64,000 nucleotides of DNA from Alcaligenes sp. SDU_A2 (GCF_038237375.1 NZ_CP151273.1:1922001-1986000), one strand, 5' to 3'; positions 17,690-27,724 are shown, numbered from the stretch's first letter. Notes: generated from the sequence alone by a model not told the origin. Numbers and translations are program-made.

Positions 17690-18303
17690 GTGTTCTCCTG
17701 ATTATTGTTGCTGGGTCTAGCTGCACGATCACGTCGTATTGACGTTGCAAAACACGTTACACGAGGCCTTGTGGAGGGTCAAAATAAAGCGATGACGCTT
17801 GGTTTAAGTATTAATAATTTGGAAATTATCAATTCCTTTATGGGCCAATGGTTTATAAGCTAAGTAAAAAAATAAAAATCAGAATAAAACCTTTGTCCAG
17901 AGGATAAATCCCAAGTCGATTCCTGTTTTTTCAGCAACATTAGAGCTTAGGGTCTGCATATGAAAATTCGCATATTCACTGTTCGGAGACATTACCGTAA
18001 CCCACGCTCAAACTGCGGGCCGCGCACCTGCGCCGCGCCCTGAATACGAAAATCTGAGCCTGGGGCCCAATCTGCCGTACCCGGCTTAAAAGCCGTTGTG
18101 TGGTGACTTTCGGCGGCCTGATCCTGATTGCCCTGAACCTTCTGTTCAACCATCTGCGGGCCGGCAATCCCGATCAACCTGGACCAGACCGTAGCGCCGC
18201 CGCGCATGGGGGCTGTGGGCGAGTTTCCGACTTGGCCGGCATCGCCAAACGATACGCCCAGGACCTGTCCATATAGGGCAAGCCCTTGATGTATCGGGAT
18301 TGT
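17690..18303. other. gene-free stretch, possibly with a decayed coding remnant
   Basis: 17700-17960 is AT-rich and probably holds the fmdA promoter. From about 18085 to 18275 the plus strand has an open stretch with one strongly hydrophobic segment (VVTFGGLILIALNLLF) and no proper start. It is interrupted in all frames further upstream. This resembles the worn remains of a membrane-protein gene, but I cannot assign a family. Confidence 0.4.
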
Positions 18304-18331
18304 CTTGAAATATTCTGCTTGGGCGTCATAT
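18304..18331 (+). promoter_or_regulatory. sigma-32-like heat-shock promoter for hsp20
   Basis: CTTGAAA (18304-18310), a 13-nt spacer and CGTCATAT (18324-18331) resemble the heat-shock consensus CTTGAAA-N13-17-CCCCATAT. It lies about 80 nt upstream of the small heat-shock gene. Confidence 0.7.
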
Positions 18332-18413
18332 GCTTTTCTGGAGGCGGATAGAGCCCGACGCTTTCACTGTCTGAACTCAGGGCTTGGCATCAATGGCAAA
18401 TAGGAGATGAGCA

Positions 18414-18863
18414 ATGGCAAATAATCTGACCCGCTTCAATCCGTTTGGCGAGCTGGCAGGATTGGACGCGTTTCGTGATTTTGAAGATATGTTCCGGCGC
18501 ATGCCGGTCGTCGGATCACTGGCCGGGCAAGGCGCGCAAAGTATTCGCTTGGATGTGCACGAAGATGACCAGGCCTATCAGGTCACGGCCGATATACCCG
18601 GCGTTGACAAGGAAGATGTGCATGTCACGGTGGATGGTAACGTCGTATCCATCCGTGTAGAGACGCGGCGCAAACACGAAGAAAAGCAGGGTGAAACCGT
18701 GCTGCGCAGTGAACGCTACTACGGCGTGCAAACGCGCAGCTTCAGTCTGGCGCATGACATCGACGATGCCCAAGCCCAGGCCAAGTGTGAAAACGGCGTG
18801 CTGGAGCTGACTCTGCCCAAGAAGAAAGGCGGTGCCGGCGCTAAAAAGCTGGAAATCCGTTGA
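18414..18863 (+). CDS. small heat-shock protein (Hsp20/alpha-crystallin)
   Basis: This 149-residue cytoplasmic holdase has a short N-terminal arm (FNPFGELAGLDAFRDFEDMF), an alpha-crystallin domain with IRLDVHEDDQAYQVTADIPG (about residues 43-62), the GNVVSIRVE strand and the conserved ENGVLELTLPK motif near the C-terminus. Such proteins form oligomers and keep heat-unfolded clients soluble for DnaK/ClpB. TAGGAGATGAG precedes the ATG. The upstream sigma-32-like promoter supports heat induction; the gene stands alone, with a GC-rich hairpin following. Confidence 0.93.
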   Translation: MANNLTRFNPFGELAGLDAFRDFEDMFRRMPVVGSLAGQGAQSIRLDVHEDDQAYQVTADIPGVDKEDVHVTVDGNVVSIRVETRRKHEEKQGETVLRSERYYGVQTRSFSLAHDIDDAQAQAKCENGVLELTLPKKKGGAGAKKLEIR

Positions 18864-18881
18864 TGGGTGTTTGTTTGTGGA

Positions 18882-18903
18882 AACCGCGCCGAAAGGCGCG
18901 GTT
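18882..18903. terminator. hairpin between hsp20 and the converging dehydrogenase pseudogene
   Basis: A 9-bp perfect stem AACCGCGCC/GGCGCGGTT with a GAAA tetraloop lies 18 nt after the hsp20 stop. There is no clear T-tract, so termination is likely but imperfect. Confidence 0.6.
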
Positions 18904-18980
18904 GTCGCCATGACTTTGTTTTTGTGACCGACCTGTCTGTTGACGTATTTGTAATGAGCCAGTTGTCCGCCATGCCGGTT

Positions 18981-20178
18981 TCATGCAGCCCGTAAATTTG
19001 AAACATGCCGCACCAGGGTATCGTCCAACTCATCCAGTCGGTTGATTCCCAGCAGTGCCATGTTCCGATGTATCTCCGTTTGCAAGATCCGAATGGCGTG
19101 ATTGACGCCGGACGCGCCATCGGCGGCGGCCGCGTAATTGAAGGGGCGGCCCGCGAATACGCATTTTGCCCCTAGCGATAAGGCCTTCAATACATCGCTG
19201 CCTCGGCGAATGCCGCTATCCATCATGACAACAAGGTCAGGCACGGCCTTGACGATCTCGGGTAAGACCTGCAGGGGTGATGCGGAGCCGTCGATCTGAC
19301 GGCCTCCGTGGTTGGACGATGATGCCGTCAACTCCTGCATCACGAGCCAGGACCGCATCTTGCCAACGCATCAATCCTTTAACAATCAGCGTGCCTTTCC
19401 AGATGTCTCGGACCTGCCGGACATGGCTCCAGTCAAAATGATCTTGGGCCTGGAAATCACGTTCTGCCGTAGACGACAGAATGGCATTACCACGTTCGGC
19501 ACGCCAATTCTCGAAATGCGGCATGCCGTGGCGCAGCACGGTGCGCGCAAATGTGCCTAAGAGCCAGCGAGGGTGGCTGATGCCGTCCCAGGCCAGACGC
19601 GCGCTGGGTCGCAGCGGGGAACTGAAACCATTGCGCAAATAGGCTTCGGGGTTAACTTTGACCGGAAGGTCAACAGTCAGCACCAGGGTCTTGAAGCCTG
19701 CTGCGCTGATGCGTGCCATGAGCGCATCAACACGGGCAGTGTCGCCAGGCATATACGCCTGAAACCAGGTTTGTGGAGCCGCGCGAGCCACGTCCTCCAT
19801 CGGAATGAGTGATGCACCACTCATAATGGCTGGAATATTGGCCTGTGCTGCCGCGCGGGCCAGCAAGATGTCTCCTCGATAGGCCCACATGGCACAAAGG
19901 CCAACGGGCGAGATACCGAACGGGGAATCAAATGTCTGGCCAAACAGTTCGATGGTTTGTGTGCGCTGTGAAACACCTGCCAGCATGCGAGGCACAATCA
20001 TGTACTCATTGAATGCGGCGCGATTGTGCGTCAGTGAAACCTCATCCTCCGCTCCGTTATAAATATAGCTAAATAATTGGCGCGGCAGTTTTTTACGAGC
20101 CAGCCGCTCAAAATCGTTTAACGAGTAAATTTTTTTTAGTAGACGAGACGGCTTTGAGTAAGTCACGATGAGATCCAT
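18981..20178 (-). pseudogene. frameshifted FMN-dependent alpha-hydroxy-acid dehydrogenase (LldD/MdlB family)
   Basis: Two overlapping frames together spell one full-length FMN hydroxy-acid dehydrogenase. The first part (from 20178) runs through the substrate and FMN regions to RDAGVDGIIV. The second (to 18981) continues with SNHGGRQIDGSASPLQVLPEIV and the phosphate-binding end (DSGIRRGSDVLKAL). The break falls near 19314: one base too many, or two missing, at the codon before the Asn-His of the catalytic SNHGGRQ motif. Unrepaired, the product lacks the catalytic His and the FMN phosphate site. L-lactate, mandelate or glycolate would be plausible original substrates. A sequencing error is possible, but the next gene is broken too. 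Confidence 0.85.
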
Positions 20179-20505
20179 TTTTTACTGTTCCCTCGCAAGC
20201 AATGTGCGTGAGGCCTGTAAATTGAAGCAGTACATGCGCCCGCACAGCCAGGTTCACCATAACCAAGTGCTGCCGCGCCAGCCTCTGGGCAGGTCACCAA
20301 GACTGCGCAAGTAGGTGAGACGGATGAATCGACTCGCAGCGATTGTCCGGATGAACGGACGCCGGTACAGGCGAAGGTAGTATGCGCAGCACCGTGGGCT
20401 GCTGCACATACACGAGCCCATGTAAAAACTCGCAAGGGTAATTGGGAGCGATTGACGTAAGGCAACAGGCCGGGTGGCGGACTGTTAGCGTTCATGCAAG
20501 GCTGT
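20179..20505. other. intergenic stretch between two pseudogenes
   Basis: No supported gene. A 110-codon minus-strand frame overlaps the dehydrogenase start but is Cys/Ala/Gly-rich without family character and is not accepted. No promoter or terminator was recognised. Confidence 0.5.
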
Positions 20506-21499
20506 CTAGTTATTTACCTTGATATTCGCTTTGCGAATAAGCGCAGCCCATTTGGCGATCTTGGCCTTTTGGAAGGTGGCCAGCTCTTCGGGGCCTGCCC
20601 CGGAGATGGTCATGCCCATACCCTTGAGGCGATCTTGGGCAGCGGGTTTTTGCATGGCGGCGTGCAAGACCGTGTACAGCTTATCAACGATAGCTTGGGG
20701 CGTTCCAGCCGGCACATAGACAGCCTGCCACGATACGACTTCGTAGTCTTTCAGTCCAAGGTCTTTCAGTGGTTTGATATTTGGAAGCGCCTCGGAAGGC
20801 GTGCTGGAGGTAATGGCCAAGGCGCGCAAGCGTCCCGATTCGACCAAGGGGACAGCAGAGGTCAGGTTATCGAACAGGATGTCTATGTCGCCGGCCACTA
20901 AGGCTTGTAGCGCCGGCGCACTGCCTTTGTAAGGGATATGCAGCATCTGGCTGCCGATGGTATCCGTGAAAAGGGCTCCTGCCAGATGGTGGGATGAACC
21001 AACACCGGCAGACCCGTACGTGACGCCATCCTGCTTTTCCCGTGCTTTAGCGATCAAGTCGTCTACCGATTTGATCGTGCTGTCTGCACGCACCAATAGC
21101 ACATTTGGAACCGACGCCGTCATGATGACAGGCATGAACGAGGTCAAGGGGTCGTAGCCGATATTAGGGTCAGAGACTGACGTTGACGGCTTGGGAGCTG
21201 ATTGAGCCGCCCAACAATGTATATCCGTCCGGTTTGGCCCGGGATGCATAAGCTGCGCCTAAACTTCCGCCCATGCCGGGCTTGTTTTCTACGACCACAG
21301 GCACGCCCAGATCTGCGCCGATGGCTTGCGCATAGGTGCGGCCCACAATGTCTGTTGAACCGCCCGGGGAGAAGGGCACGACGTAAGTGATTGGCTTGTT
21401 GGGCCAGTTTTCAGTTGCATTGGCGGGTGTGGTGGAGACTATGCCGAATGTAAAGGCGGCTGCGAGTGAAAGCAGGAATGATTTTTCTGTGGTTTTCAT
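20506..21499 (-). pseudogene. frameshifted Bug/TctC-family tripartite transporter receptor
   Basis: The 5' part (ATG at 21499, with AGGAGCACC upstream) encodes a signal peptide ending in TPANA and the start of a Bug receptor (WPNKPITYVVPFSPGGSTDIVGR). It stops at 21170 after SISSQAVNVSL. The rest, from PNIGYDPLTSFMPV to the end at 20506, continues in another frame. A single extra G near 21172 explains the break. Intact Bug proteins are periplasmic and feed carboxylates to TctAB or act in sensing. No TctAB genes are nearby. Both parts are otherwise well conserved, so the mutation is recent or a sequencing error. Confidence 0.86.
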
Positions 21500-21660
21500 T
21501 AAATGGTGCTCCTCATTTTGTGTTGTTGTATCCATAACCCGGCATCTTCCTTTTGGGTAAGGGCAATTCCGGTTGGCGATCACGGCTATGTTCTGAAAAA
21601 TAGAATGCATAGAAGCCGACTGCTTCTTTTGGCCGTGATGAAGATCATCTTAGCATTAAC

Positions 21661-21672
21661 TTAACATGTTAA
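21661..21672. promoter_or_regulatory. TTAACATGTTAA palindrome upstream of the Bug receptor gene
   Basis: A 12-bp perfect palindrome in an AT-rich region about 160 nt upstream of the receptor start and 94 nt before the divergent DUF1176 gene. It could be an operator for a GntR-type or other regulator; no regulator gene is adjacent. Confidence 0.3.
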
Positions 21673-21765
21673 TCAATTTGTTGTCTTATGCGATTGCAGT
21701 TAGCCTGGCTAAAATACTGACAAATAAGCCGTAAGCCATAAATAACAATAGGAAGCAGAGCGCAT

Positions 21766-22824
21766 ATGAAACGACAGAAACGATCTTGCAGCACGTTCTT
21801 GTCAGTCCCGGCAAGCTGTGTGTTGCTGGCGATGTCGATGGGAAGTGCGGCGGCGCAAAGTGCTGCGGCGACATTTTCCCATAAGGACTGGGACCTGATC
21901 TGCGACAACACACTGACCTGCCGTGCGGCAGGCTATGCCAAGGACGGAGTGGATAAGGGCGCAACGGTGTTGCTGACGCGCCAGGCGGGCAGGGATACGC
22001 CGGTGATGAATCGCGTCATGCTGGCTCATTACGATGACGGAGCAGGGCAGAGAGCGTCTCCTCCGGATCTGCTTATTGCCGGCCGTACCGCCGGCCCTTT
22101 GGCTTTCGCGGGGGATGACTCCTGGCAGATGAATGATGCTCAAGCGGCCCGGTTTCTTGCCGCACTGAAAAAAGACGCGCCGGTTTCTTTCCGTGAAAAT
22201 GGTAGCGATTTTTCGGTGTCCGGGGCAGGCTCCAGCGCCGTACTGTTGAAAATGGATGATGTGCAGGGGCGGGTGAACACGCCCGGAGCCATTCTGCGTA
22301 AAGGCGCTAACAAGGAGTCCTCGGTAAAAATGCCGGTTGCCGCGCCGGTCATTCATCGCGCTGCCGTAACGGATAAAGCCTTGCGGCCGATGACGACACA
22401 AGAGGCGGCCGTGCTAAGAGCGCCGATTCTACGGGTGCTGGCGGCTGATCAAGATCAAGTGTGCACCGAGGACAGACTGGCAGAGCCTTGGGAAGTCGCG
22501 CAGCTTAATGACAATACGCTGCTGGTCAGCGCGCCTTGCTGGTTGGCTGCGTATAACGGCGGGAGTGCCTATTTTGTCATTAATAAACATATGCGGTCTG
22601 CGCCGGTGCTAGTCAGTGACAGCGGTAATGATTACGAGAACGGGAAAATTTCATCCGCTATGAAGGGGCGCGGTCTGGGAGACTGCTGGAGCCATCAGGA
22701 ATGGGTATGGAACGGAGCCGAATTTGTCGAAAGCGCGCGGGGTGATACCGGGCGCTGCATGGCGATTCGCGCGGGCGGCGCGTGGGATATACCGGAGTAT
22801 GTCAGTCAGGTGCGTGAACCCTAA
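21766..22824 (+). CDS. exported DUF1176 domain protein
   Basis: This 352-residue protein starts with a Sec signal peptide (KRQKR, then a hydrophobic core ending in GSAAAQ near residue 31). The mature part begins with the DUF1176 hallmark FSHKDWDLICDNTLTCRAAGY. Five Cys outside the signal occur in places suited to periplasmic disulfides: two in the first block, then VCTEDR, APCWLAAYNGGSAYFV and GDCWSHQEWVW. The function of DUF1176 proteins is not established. The gene stands alone between divergent and convergent neighbours. Confidence 0.85.
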   Translation: MKRQKRSCSTFLSVPASCVLLAMSMGSAAAQSAAATFSHKDWDLICDNTLTCRAAGYAKDGVDKGATVLLTRQAGRDTPVMNRVMLAHYDDGAGQRASPPDLLIAGRTAGPLAFAGDDSWQMNDAQAARFLAALKKDAPVSFRENGSDFSVSGAGSSAVLLKMDDVQGRVNTPGAILRKGANKESSVKMPVAAPVIHRAAVTDKALRPMTTQEAAVLRAPILRVLAADQDQVCTEDRLAEPWEVAQLNDNTLLVSAPCWLAAYNGGSAYFVINKHMRSAPVLVSDSGNDYENGKISSAMKGRGLGDCWSHQEWVWNGAEFVESARGDTGRCMAIRAGGAWDIPEYVSQVREP

Positions 22825-22868
22825 CTATGCAAAACATAGCATATCTGCCTACGCGCCTTGTGTTCGCT

Positions 22869-22892
22869 CTACCCAACAAGTGCGATGGGTAG
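22869..22892. terminator. weak hairpin between DUF1176 gene and yicC
   Basis: A 7-bp stem CTACCCA/TGGGTAG with a 10-nt loop lies between the converging genes. It lacks a T-tract, so a terminator role is tentative. Confidence 0.3.
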
Positions 22893-22901
22893 GGATCGCG
22901 A

Positions 22902-23831
22902 TCACTCGATATTCTGCGTTTGTTCCCGCAGTTGCTCGATCAGCAGTTTCAGGTCGATAGACGCACGGGTGACGTCTACGCTGCCGGCTTTGGAGCCCAG
23001 GGTGTTGGCTTCGCGGTTCATTTCCTGGAACAGGAAGTCCAGGCGTTTGCCGGTGCTGCCTTGGCGGGCGCCTTTGCGCTTGTCATCGCCGACTTGGCCG
23101 GACAGGATCAATTGCAGCTCGCTCAGGTGCGAGCGCAGGCGGGCCAGTTCTTCGGCCACGTCGATGCGCAGCGAGAAGGTGGAGGCTTCCTGGGCGATGC
23201 GCGCCGACAGTTCTGCGCCGGAGATCAGGGCAAAACCGTCGGGGCTGGCTTGTTGCAGGGCATCGCGCAAGCGAGTGGCTATCTTGTTTTGTTGTTCGGC
23301 CAGGATGTCGGGCATGTGTGCATGAACTTGCTCCACCAGGGCGGCCATGTCCTGGCTAATGGCCTGCATGACCTGAGCCAGGCGCTGTCCTTCGCGCTCG
23401 CGGGTGGCGCGCAAGTCCACCAGGGCCGCCTCGCAGGCTTGCTGGATCATGGGCAGCCATAGCGCGGGGTCCATGTCCGAGGCGTTGCCGTTCTGGTTGC
23501 TGAGCAGGGTATGCAGCTCGGGGGCCGGCAGATCCGGGATGTGGGCGCGGGCGGTCTGCAGCATTTGGGCCGCGCGCAATACGGCGTCCATGTCCAGGCT
23601 GCGTTGCTGTTCGAGACCGGCTCGTGCAAAGTTGACCCGTACATCCAGCTTGCCGCGCTGCACGCCCTGGGCAAGCTGCTCGCGCAGCAGGTTCTCGGCA
23701 AAACGCAATTCGTCGGGCAGGCGCAGGCTCACATCCAGAAAACGGTTGTTGACACTGCGCATTTCAATGCTGATGGAGCCTGCTTCGGACTCGGCTTTGG
23801 CACTGCCAAATGCAGTCATGCTACGGATCAT
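22902..23831 (-). CDS. yicC: YicC/YloC family endoribonuclease
   Basis: This 309-residue protein begins with the family signature MIRSMTAFGSA and continues with IEMRSVNNRFLDVSLRLP and the C-terminal block GKRLDFLFQEMNREANTLGSKA. YicC-type proteins are endoribonucleases involved in RNA turnover; the E. coli protein has been linked to decay of the small RNA RyhB. The ATG at 23831 matches the start of E. coli YicC; a longer frame has no support. It is divergent from the SbcD-like gene. Confidence 0.93.
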   Translation of the reverse strand: MIRSMTAFGSAKAESEAGSISIEMRSVNNRFLDVSLRLPDELRFAENLLREQLAQGVQRGKLDVRVNFARAGLEQQRSLDMDAVLRAAQMLQTARAHIPDLPAPELHTLLSNQNGNASDMDPALWLPMIQQACEAALVDLRATREREGQRLAQVMQAISQDMAALVEQVHAHMPDILAEQQNKIATRLRDALQQASPDGFALISGAELSARIAQEASTFSLRIDVAEELARLRSHLSELQLILSGQVGDDKRKGARQGSTGKRLDFLFQEMNREANTLGSKAGSVDVTRASIDLKLLIEQLREQTQNIE

Positions 23832-23964
23832 TGTTCGGCCACTTTGCGAAATAGAAGAAACAGGGCATTGTACTCCCCAGCCGTGCCCGGTCGTGCCCAC
23901 TAGCGTCATCAAACTTCGATACACTGCTTGGTTTAAAGACGAGGCGGTTTTTAGGAAGCACGGC

Positions 23965-25083
23965 ATGATCAGACTCTTGCACACGGCGGACTGGCAGATT
24001 GGGCGGAACTACGCGCGTTTTGCGCTGGAGGACGCAGCGGCGCTGGCCGATGCGCGTTTTCTGGCGATTGAGACGATTGCGCAATTAGCGGTTCAGGAAC
24101 AGGCCGATGTCATTGTGGTGGCAGGCGATGTGTTCGATTCGCAGACCCTCAGTGATCGCAGTCTGCGGCGCGCCTTCAATGCCATGGCCGGTTTTACCGG
24201 GCCCTGGGTCCTGTTGCCCGGCAATCACGATGCCGCCCTGAGTGAAAGCGTCTGGACGCGCGCGCGGCGGCTGGGCTGCGTCCCCGAGCAAGTGCATATC
24301 GTGGATAAGCCCGATCCCCTGGAGCTGGCATCGCTGCGTTTGACTATTTTGCCTGCGCCGCTGACCCAGCGGCAGACCTATCACGACCTGACGGCCTGGT
24401 TCGATCAGGCATCCAGTCCGGCCGACCATGTACGTGTGGGGCTGGCGCACGGCAGCATCAGCGGTTTGCTGGAGCATATCGACAGCCATAATCAGATAGA
24501 CCAGGACCGTGCGACCCATGCCCGCCTGGATTACCTGGCGCTGGGCGACTGGCACGGCACCCTGAAAGTGAACGATCGCTGCTATTACAGTGGTACCCCC
24601 GAGCCTGACCGATTTAGGAACAACGATTCCGGTCAGGTCGTACTGGTCGAGCTTGACGGCCCTGGTGCCTTGCCGGTGCTGCGTATCGTGCCCACGGCCC
24701 GCCATGCCTGGTTCAGCCTAGCGCATGAGTTGTCCGACGATATGGATCTGGATGTGCTGGAACAGGCGCTGGCGAACGTGCCCGAACAAAGCGTGGTGGA
24801 ATTGGTGCTGGACGGGCAATTGAGTCTGTCCGGTTTTGAGCGTCTGAACACCGTGCTGGGCCAGGCGGAAGCGCGTTGCCGGGCCTGGAGTTGTCAGCAG
24901 GATAATCTGCGCCTTGCGCCTACCGAGGCCGATTTACAGGCGCTGCAGGCCGATGGCTATTTGCGGGCTGCCGTCGAGCAATTGCAGAAGTTGCGAACAG
25001 ATACGCAGGACCCGGCGGCGCAGGACGCACTGCTGATCCTGGCATCTTTGCTGCGCGACAAGGGAGACCGCCATGCACATTAA
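23965..25083 (+). CDS. SbcD/YhaO-like metallophosphoesterase (DNA repair exonuclease)
   Basis: This 372-residue calcineurin-like phosphoesterase carries the Mre11/SbcD metal motifs in order: LLHTADWQIG (residues 4-13), VVAGDVFDSQ, LLPGNHDA, GLAHGS and LALGDWHG. It should be the nuclease half of a two-subunit DNA end-processing complex with the ATPase encoded next, whose start it overlaps by 11 nt. Size and motif spacing are closer to the Bacillus YhaO type than to E. coli SbcD. The ATG at 23965 has AGGAAG upstream. Confidence 0.88.
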   Translation: MIRLLHTADWQIGRNYARFALEDAAALADARFLAIETIAQLAVQEQADVIVVAGDVFDSQTLSDRSLRRAFNAMAGFTGPWVLLPGNHDAALSESVWTRARRLGCVPEQVHIVDKPDPLELASLRLTILPAPLTQRQTYHDLTAWFDQASSPADHVRVGLAHGSISGLLEHIDSHNQIDQDRATHARLDYLALGDWHGTLKVNDRCYYSGTPEPDRFRNNDSGQVVLVELDGPGALPVLRIVPTARHAWFSLAHELSDDMDLDVLEQALANVPEQSVVELVLDGQLSLSGFERLNTVLGQAEARCRAWSCQQDNLRLAPTEADLQALQADGYLRAAVEQLQKLRTDTQDPAAQDALLILASLLRDKGDRHAH

Positions 25084-27694
25084 GTCGTTGCGGGTCGAAC
25101 AGTTCAAGCGATTCCGGCAGCCGGTCTTGCTGGACAAGCTCAAGACCGGTTTGAATATCATCAGCGCGCCCAACGAGTCGGGCAAAAGCACACTGGCACA
25201 GGCCTTGCGCACGGTGTTTTTCGAGCGTTACTCCACCAGCAGCCTGAACGAGATCTTGCCCTGGGGCGATTCGTCCGCAGCGCCGGAGATCGAGGTGGAG
25301 TTTTGCATGAACGACCAGGATATGCGGTTGAGCAAGCGTTTTTTCAAACGCAAGCGTTGCGACCTGCAAATAGGACGTACGCAGTTGGACAACGACGAGG
25401 CCGAGCAGTATCTGGCCGAGCACATGGGTTTTGATTATGCGACGCGCGGCGGCAGTCAGGCGCGCAATTGGGGTGTGCCTGGCTTGTTGTGGATAGAGCA
25501 AGGGCAGGGGCAGGAATTGCGGACGGCGGTGCAGCACGCAGGCAATACACTGCAACAAGCCCTTGGGGCCGATATGGCTGATTTGACCAGCGCCGACGGC
25601 GATTATGTGCTCGATCAGGCCCAGCAACAACTGGATCAGTATGTGACGCAGGCTAAAGGAGAGCCGCGTGGGGTCTGGCTGGCTGCTAGACGTGAGCACG
25701 AAGACATTCAGGCCGAACTGACCCGTCTGCAGTCCGAGCTGCAGCAGTACCAGCAATGGGTAGACCAACTGGCGCAGGCGCGCCGCCAGGTGGCGGACAG
25801 CGAGCGTGAAAAGCCCTGGGAGCGTTTGCGTGGGCAGATGCGTGCCGCCCAGACCCAGTTGCAACAGGCGCGCGATCTTCAGGCCCGCTCTTTGGAGCTG
25901 GTGCGACAACTGGACATGTTGCACGAGCGCGAGCGTCTGTATCAGCAAGCGGCAGAACAAGATGGACTCCTGGATACACAGCGCATCGAACGCCTGGCGC
26001 AGGCGCAATCTTTGTCCGGGCAATTGGAGCAGGCCCGTCAAGGTTTGGTGACGCTGGAGGCGACGCTACAGCAGGTTCGCCGTCAGAAAGAACTGCTTCA
26101 GCGCGAACAAGAGCATGCCCGCGCCTGGTTGCAGTGGGAACGCGAACAGGCCGCGCATGCCACGGCTCAACAACAGGTGCGTCAGTATCAGGACCAGTTG
26201 GATGAACTGACCCGACACGAGGCCGAATTGGCCCAATGCAGCGCCGCCGTGCTGCAATTGCGTATCAACGATCCGGTGCTGGCGGCCTTGCGCCAAAGCA
26301 GTCAGCAGGTACAGCGCCTGCAGCATCAGCTCGATGCCGTGGCCACGGAGTTGCATATCGATCTTGTGCCGGATGCACGTATACAGGTCGAAGGCACCGA
26401 GATTTCCGGACAGGCTCATCTGCACCTGAGCGAAGCCACCCAGGTCATGTTGCCCGGCATGGGTATGTTGCGCATCGTGCCTGGCGGCAAGGACCTAAAC
26501 GGGCTGGCGCAAAAACTGGAGCAGGCGCAGCGCGACTTGCGCAACGCCTTGCAAGAGCAAGGAGCCGGTAGCCTGGACGAGCTGGAGCAGCGCCGCGAAC
26601 AAAGCCGCCAGTATGAGCACCGCGAGAATGTGTTGCGAGCCGCGATGCGGGCGCTGGCCCCCAAGGGGCGGGCGCACTTACAGGGGCTGTTGACCTCGGC
26701 GCAGCAAAGCAGCCCGCCGGCGCAGCCGCAAGGCCAGGCTCCGCAGGGGCTGGACTTGGATCAACAGATACGTGAAGCTGACCTGGCCGAGCAGCAATGG
26801 CAGGCATTGGATGCGCAATGGCGTCAAGCCCGGGAGGACTTGGCGACCTTGACGGCCAAGTATGAACAGGCGCAAGCCGAAGCCCAGCGCATCGAGCGCC
26901 AATGGAGCGATCCACAGCGCCGCAGCGCTCAGCAGGAACGAGAGCAACAATGGAACCTTCTGCGAAACCAACGCGGGCAATTGCAACACGATCAGCAGGT
27001 GCTAAGTGCCCAATTGGAAAACTTATCAGTCACTATCCTGGAGCAGGATGTAGACCGCTTTGAGCGCAGCGCGCAGCAACAGGAACAGGCTTACGCCCAG
27101 GCGCGGGTTGCGGTGCAGTTGGTGCAGACCAAGCTGGAAACCCAGGGCGCGCAGGGCCTGGAAGAGCAGATTGCCGATGCAAAAGTACGTTTGACGGACA
27201 GCGAACGACGTTGCGCGGGCTACGAACGGCGCGTAGCCGCCTTGCGTTTGCTGGTACAGGTGCTGCGCGAACAGCGCCGTGCCTTGACCGAGCAATTGCA
27301 TAAGCCGTTGCAAAAGCACATTAACCACTATTTGCGCCTGCTGCTGGGCAAGGCGTCGGTCGAACTGGACGAGTATCTGACGCCGCGTTGGTTGCAGCGC
27401 GATGGCAGCGAGTTGGCAGCCGACGATATCGATGGTTTAAGCTTTGGCGCGCGCGAGCAGATCGGCCTGATCGCTCGGCTGGCGTATGCTGATCTGTTGC
27501 AGCAGGCTGGCCGGCCCACCTTATTGATGCTGGACGACGTGTTGGTGCATAGCGATCCGGAGCGTCTGCAGGCCATGAAACGCATCATCAACGATGCCGC
27601 CCAGCGGCATCAGATTTTGCTGTTTACCTGTCAGGCGGACAAATGGCTGGACATGGGCGTGCCGCTGCGTCCGGTGCCGCAGGGCGTACAATAG
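25073..27694 (+). CDS. SbcC/YhaN-like AAA ATPase with long coiled coil
   Basis: This 873-residue Rad50/SMC-like protein has an N-terminal ATPase lobe with FKRFRQPVLLD and the Walker A motif APNESGKST (about residues 33-41). A very Gln/Glu/Arg-rich coiled coil follows, with a globular insertion near 420-480. The C-terminal lobe has the signature SFGAREQIGLIARLAYADLL and the Walker B motif LLMLDDVLVHSDPER. The hinge lacks the CxxC zinc hook of Rad50. With the overlapping SbcD-like gene it forms a nuclease-ATPase pair resembling YhaO-YhaN, probably acting on DNA ends or hairpins. The system is shorter than the canonical SbcC. Confidence 0.87.
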   Translation: MHIKSLRVEQFKRFRQPVLLDKLKTGLNIISAPNESGKSTLAQALRTVFFERYSTSSLNEILPWGDSSAAPEIEVEFCMNDQDMRLSKRFFKRKRCDLQIGRTQLDNDEAEQYLAEHMGFDYATRGGSQARNWGVPGLLWIEQGQGQELRTAVQHAGNTLQQALGADMADLTSADGDYVLDQAQQQLDQYVTQAKGEPRGVWLAARREHEDIQAELTRLQSELQQYQQWVDQLAQARRQVADSEREKPWERLRGQMRAAQTQLQQARDLQARSLELVRQLDMLHERERLYQQAAEQDGLLDTQRIERLAQAQSLSGQLEQARQGLVTLEATLQQVRRQKELLQREQEHARAWLQWEREQAAHATAQQQVRQYQDQLDELTRHEAELAQCSAAVLQLRINDPVLAALRQSSQQVQRLQHQLDAVATELHIDLVPDARIQVEGTEISGQAHLHLSEATQVMLPGMGMLRIVPGGKDLNGLAQKLEQAQRDLRNALQEQGAGSLDELEQRREQSRQYEHRENVLRAAMRALAPKGRAHLQGLLTSAQQSSPPAQPQGQAPQGLDLDQQIREADLAEQQWQALDAQWRQAREDLATLTAKYEQAQAEAQRIERQWSDPQRRSAQQEREQQWNLLRNQRGQLQHDQQVLSAQLENLSVTILEQDVDRFERSAQQQEQAYAQARVAVQLVQTKLETQGAQGLEEQIADAKVRLTDSERRCAGYERRVAALRLLVQVLREQRRALTEQLHKPLQKHINHYLRLLLGKASVELDEYLTPRWLQRDGSELAADDIDGLSFGAREQIGLIARLAYADLLQQAGRPTLLMLDDVLVHSDPERLQAMKRIINDAAQRHQILLFTCQADKWLDMGVPLRPVPQGVQ

Positions 27695-27724
27695 CGCTTT
27701 CGATTTATCGTCTGGAGCCTTGCC

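Noticed and set aside
20163-20495. 110-codon minus-strand frame before the dehydrogenase pseudogene
   Set aside because: Unusual Cys/Ala/Gly-rich composition, overlap with the real start, and no recognisable domain.
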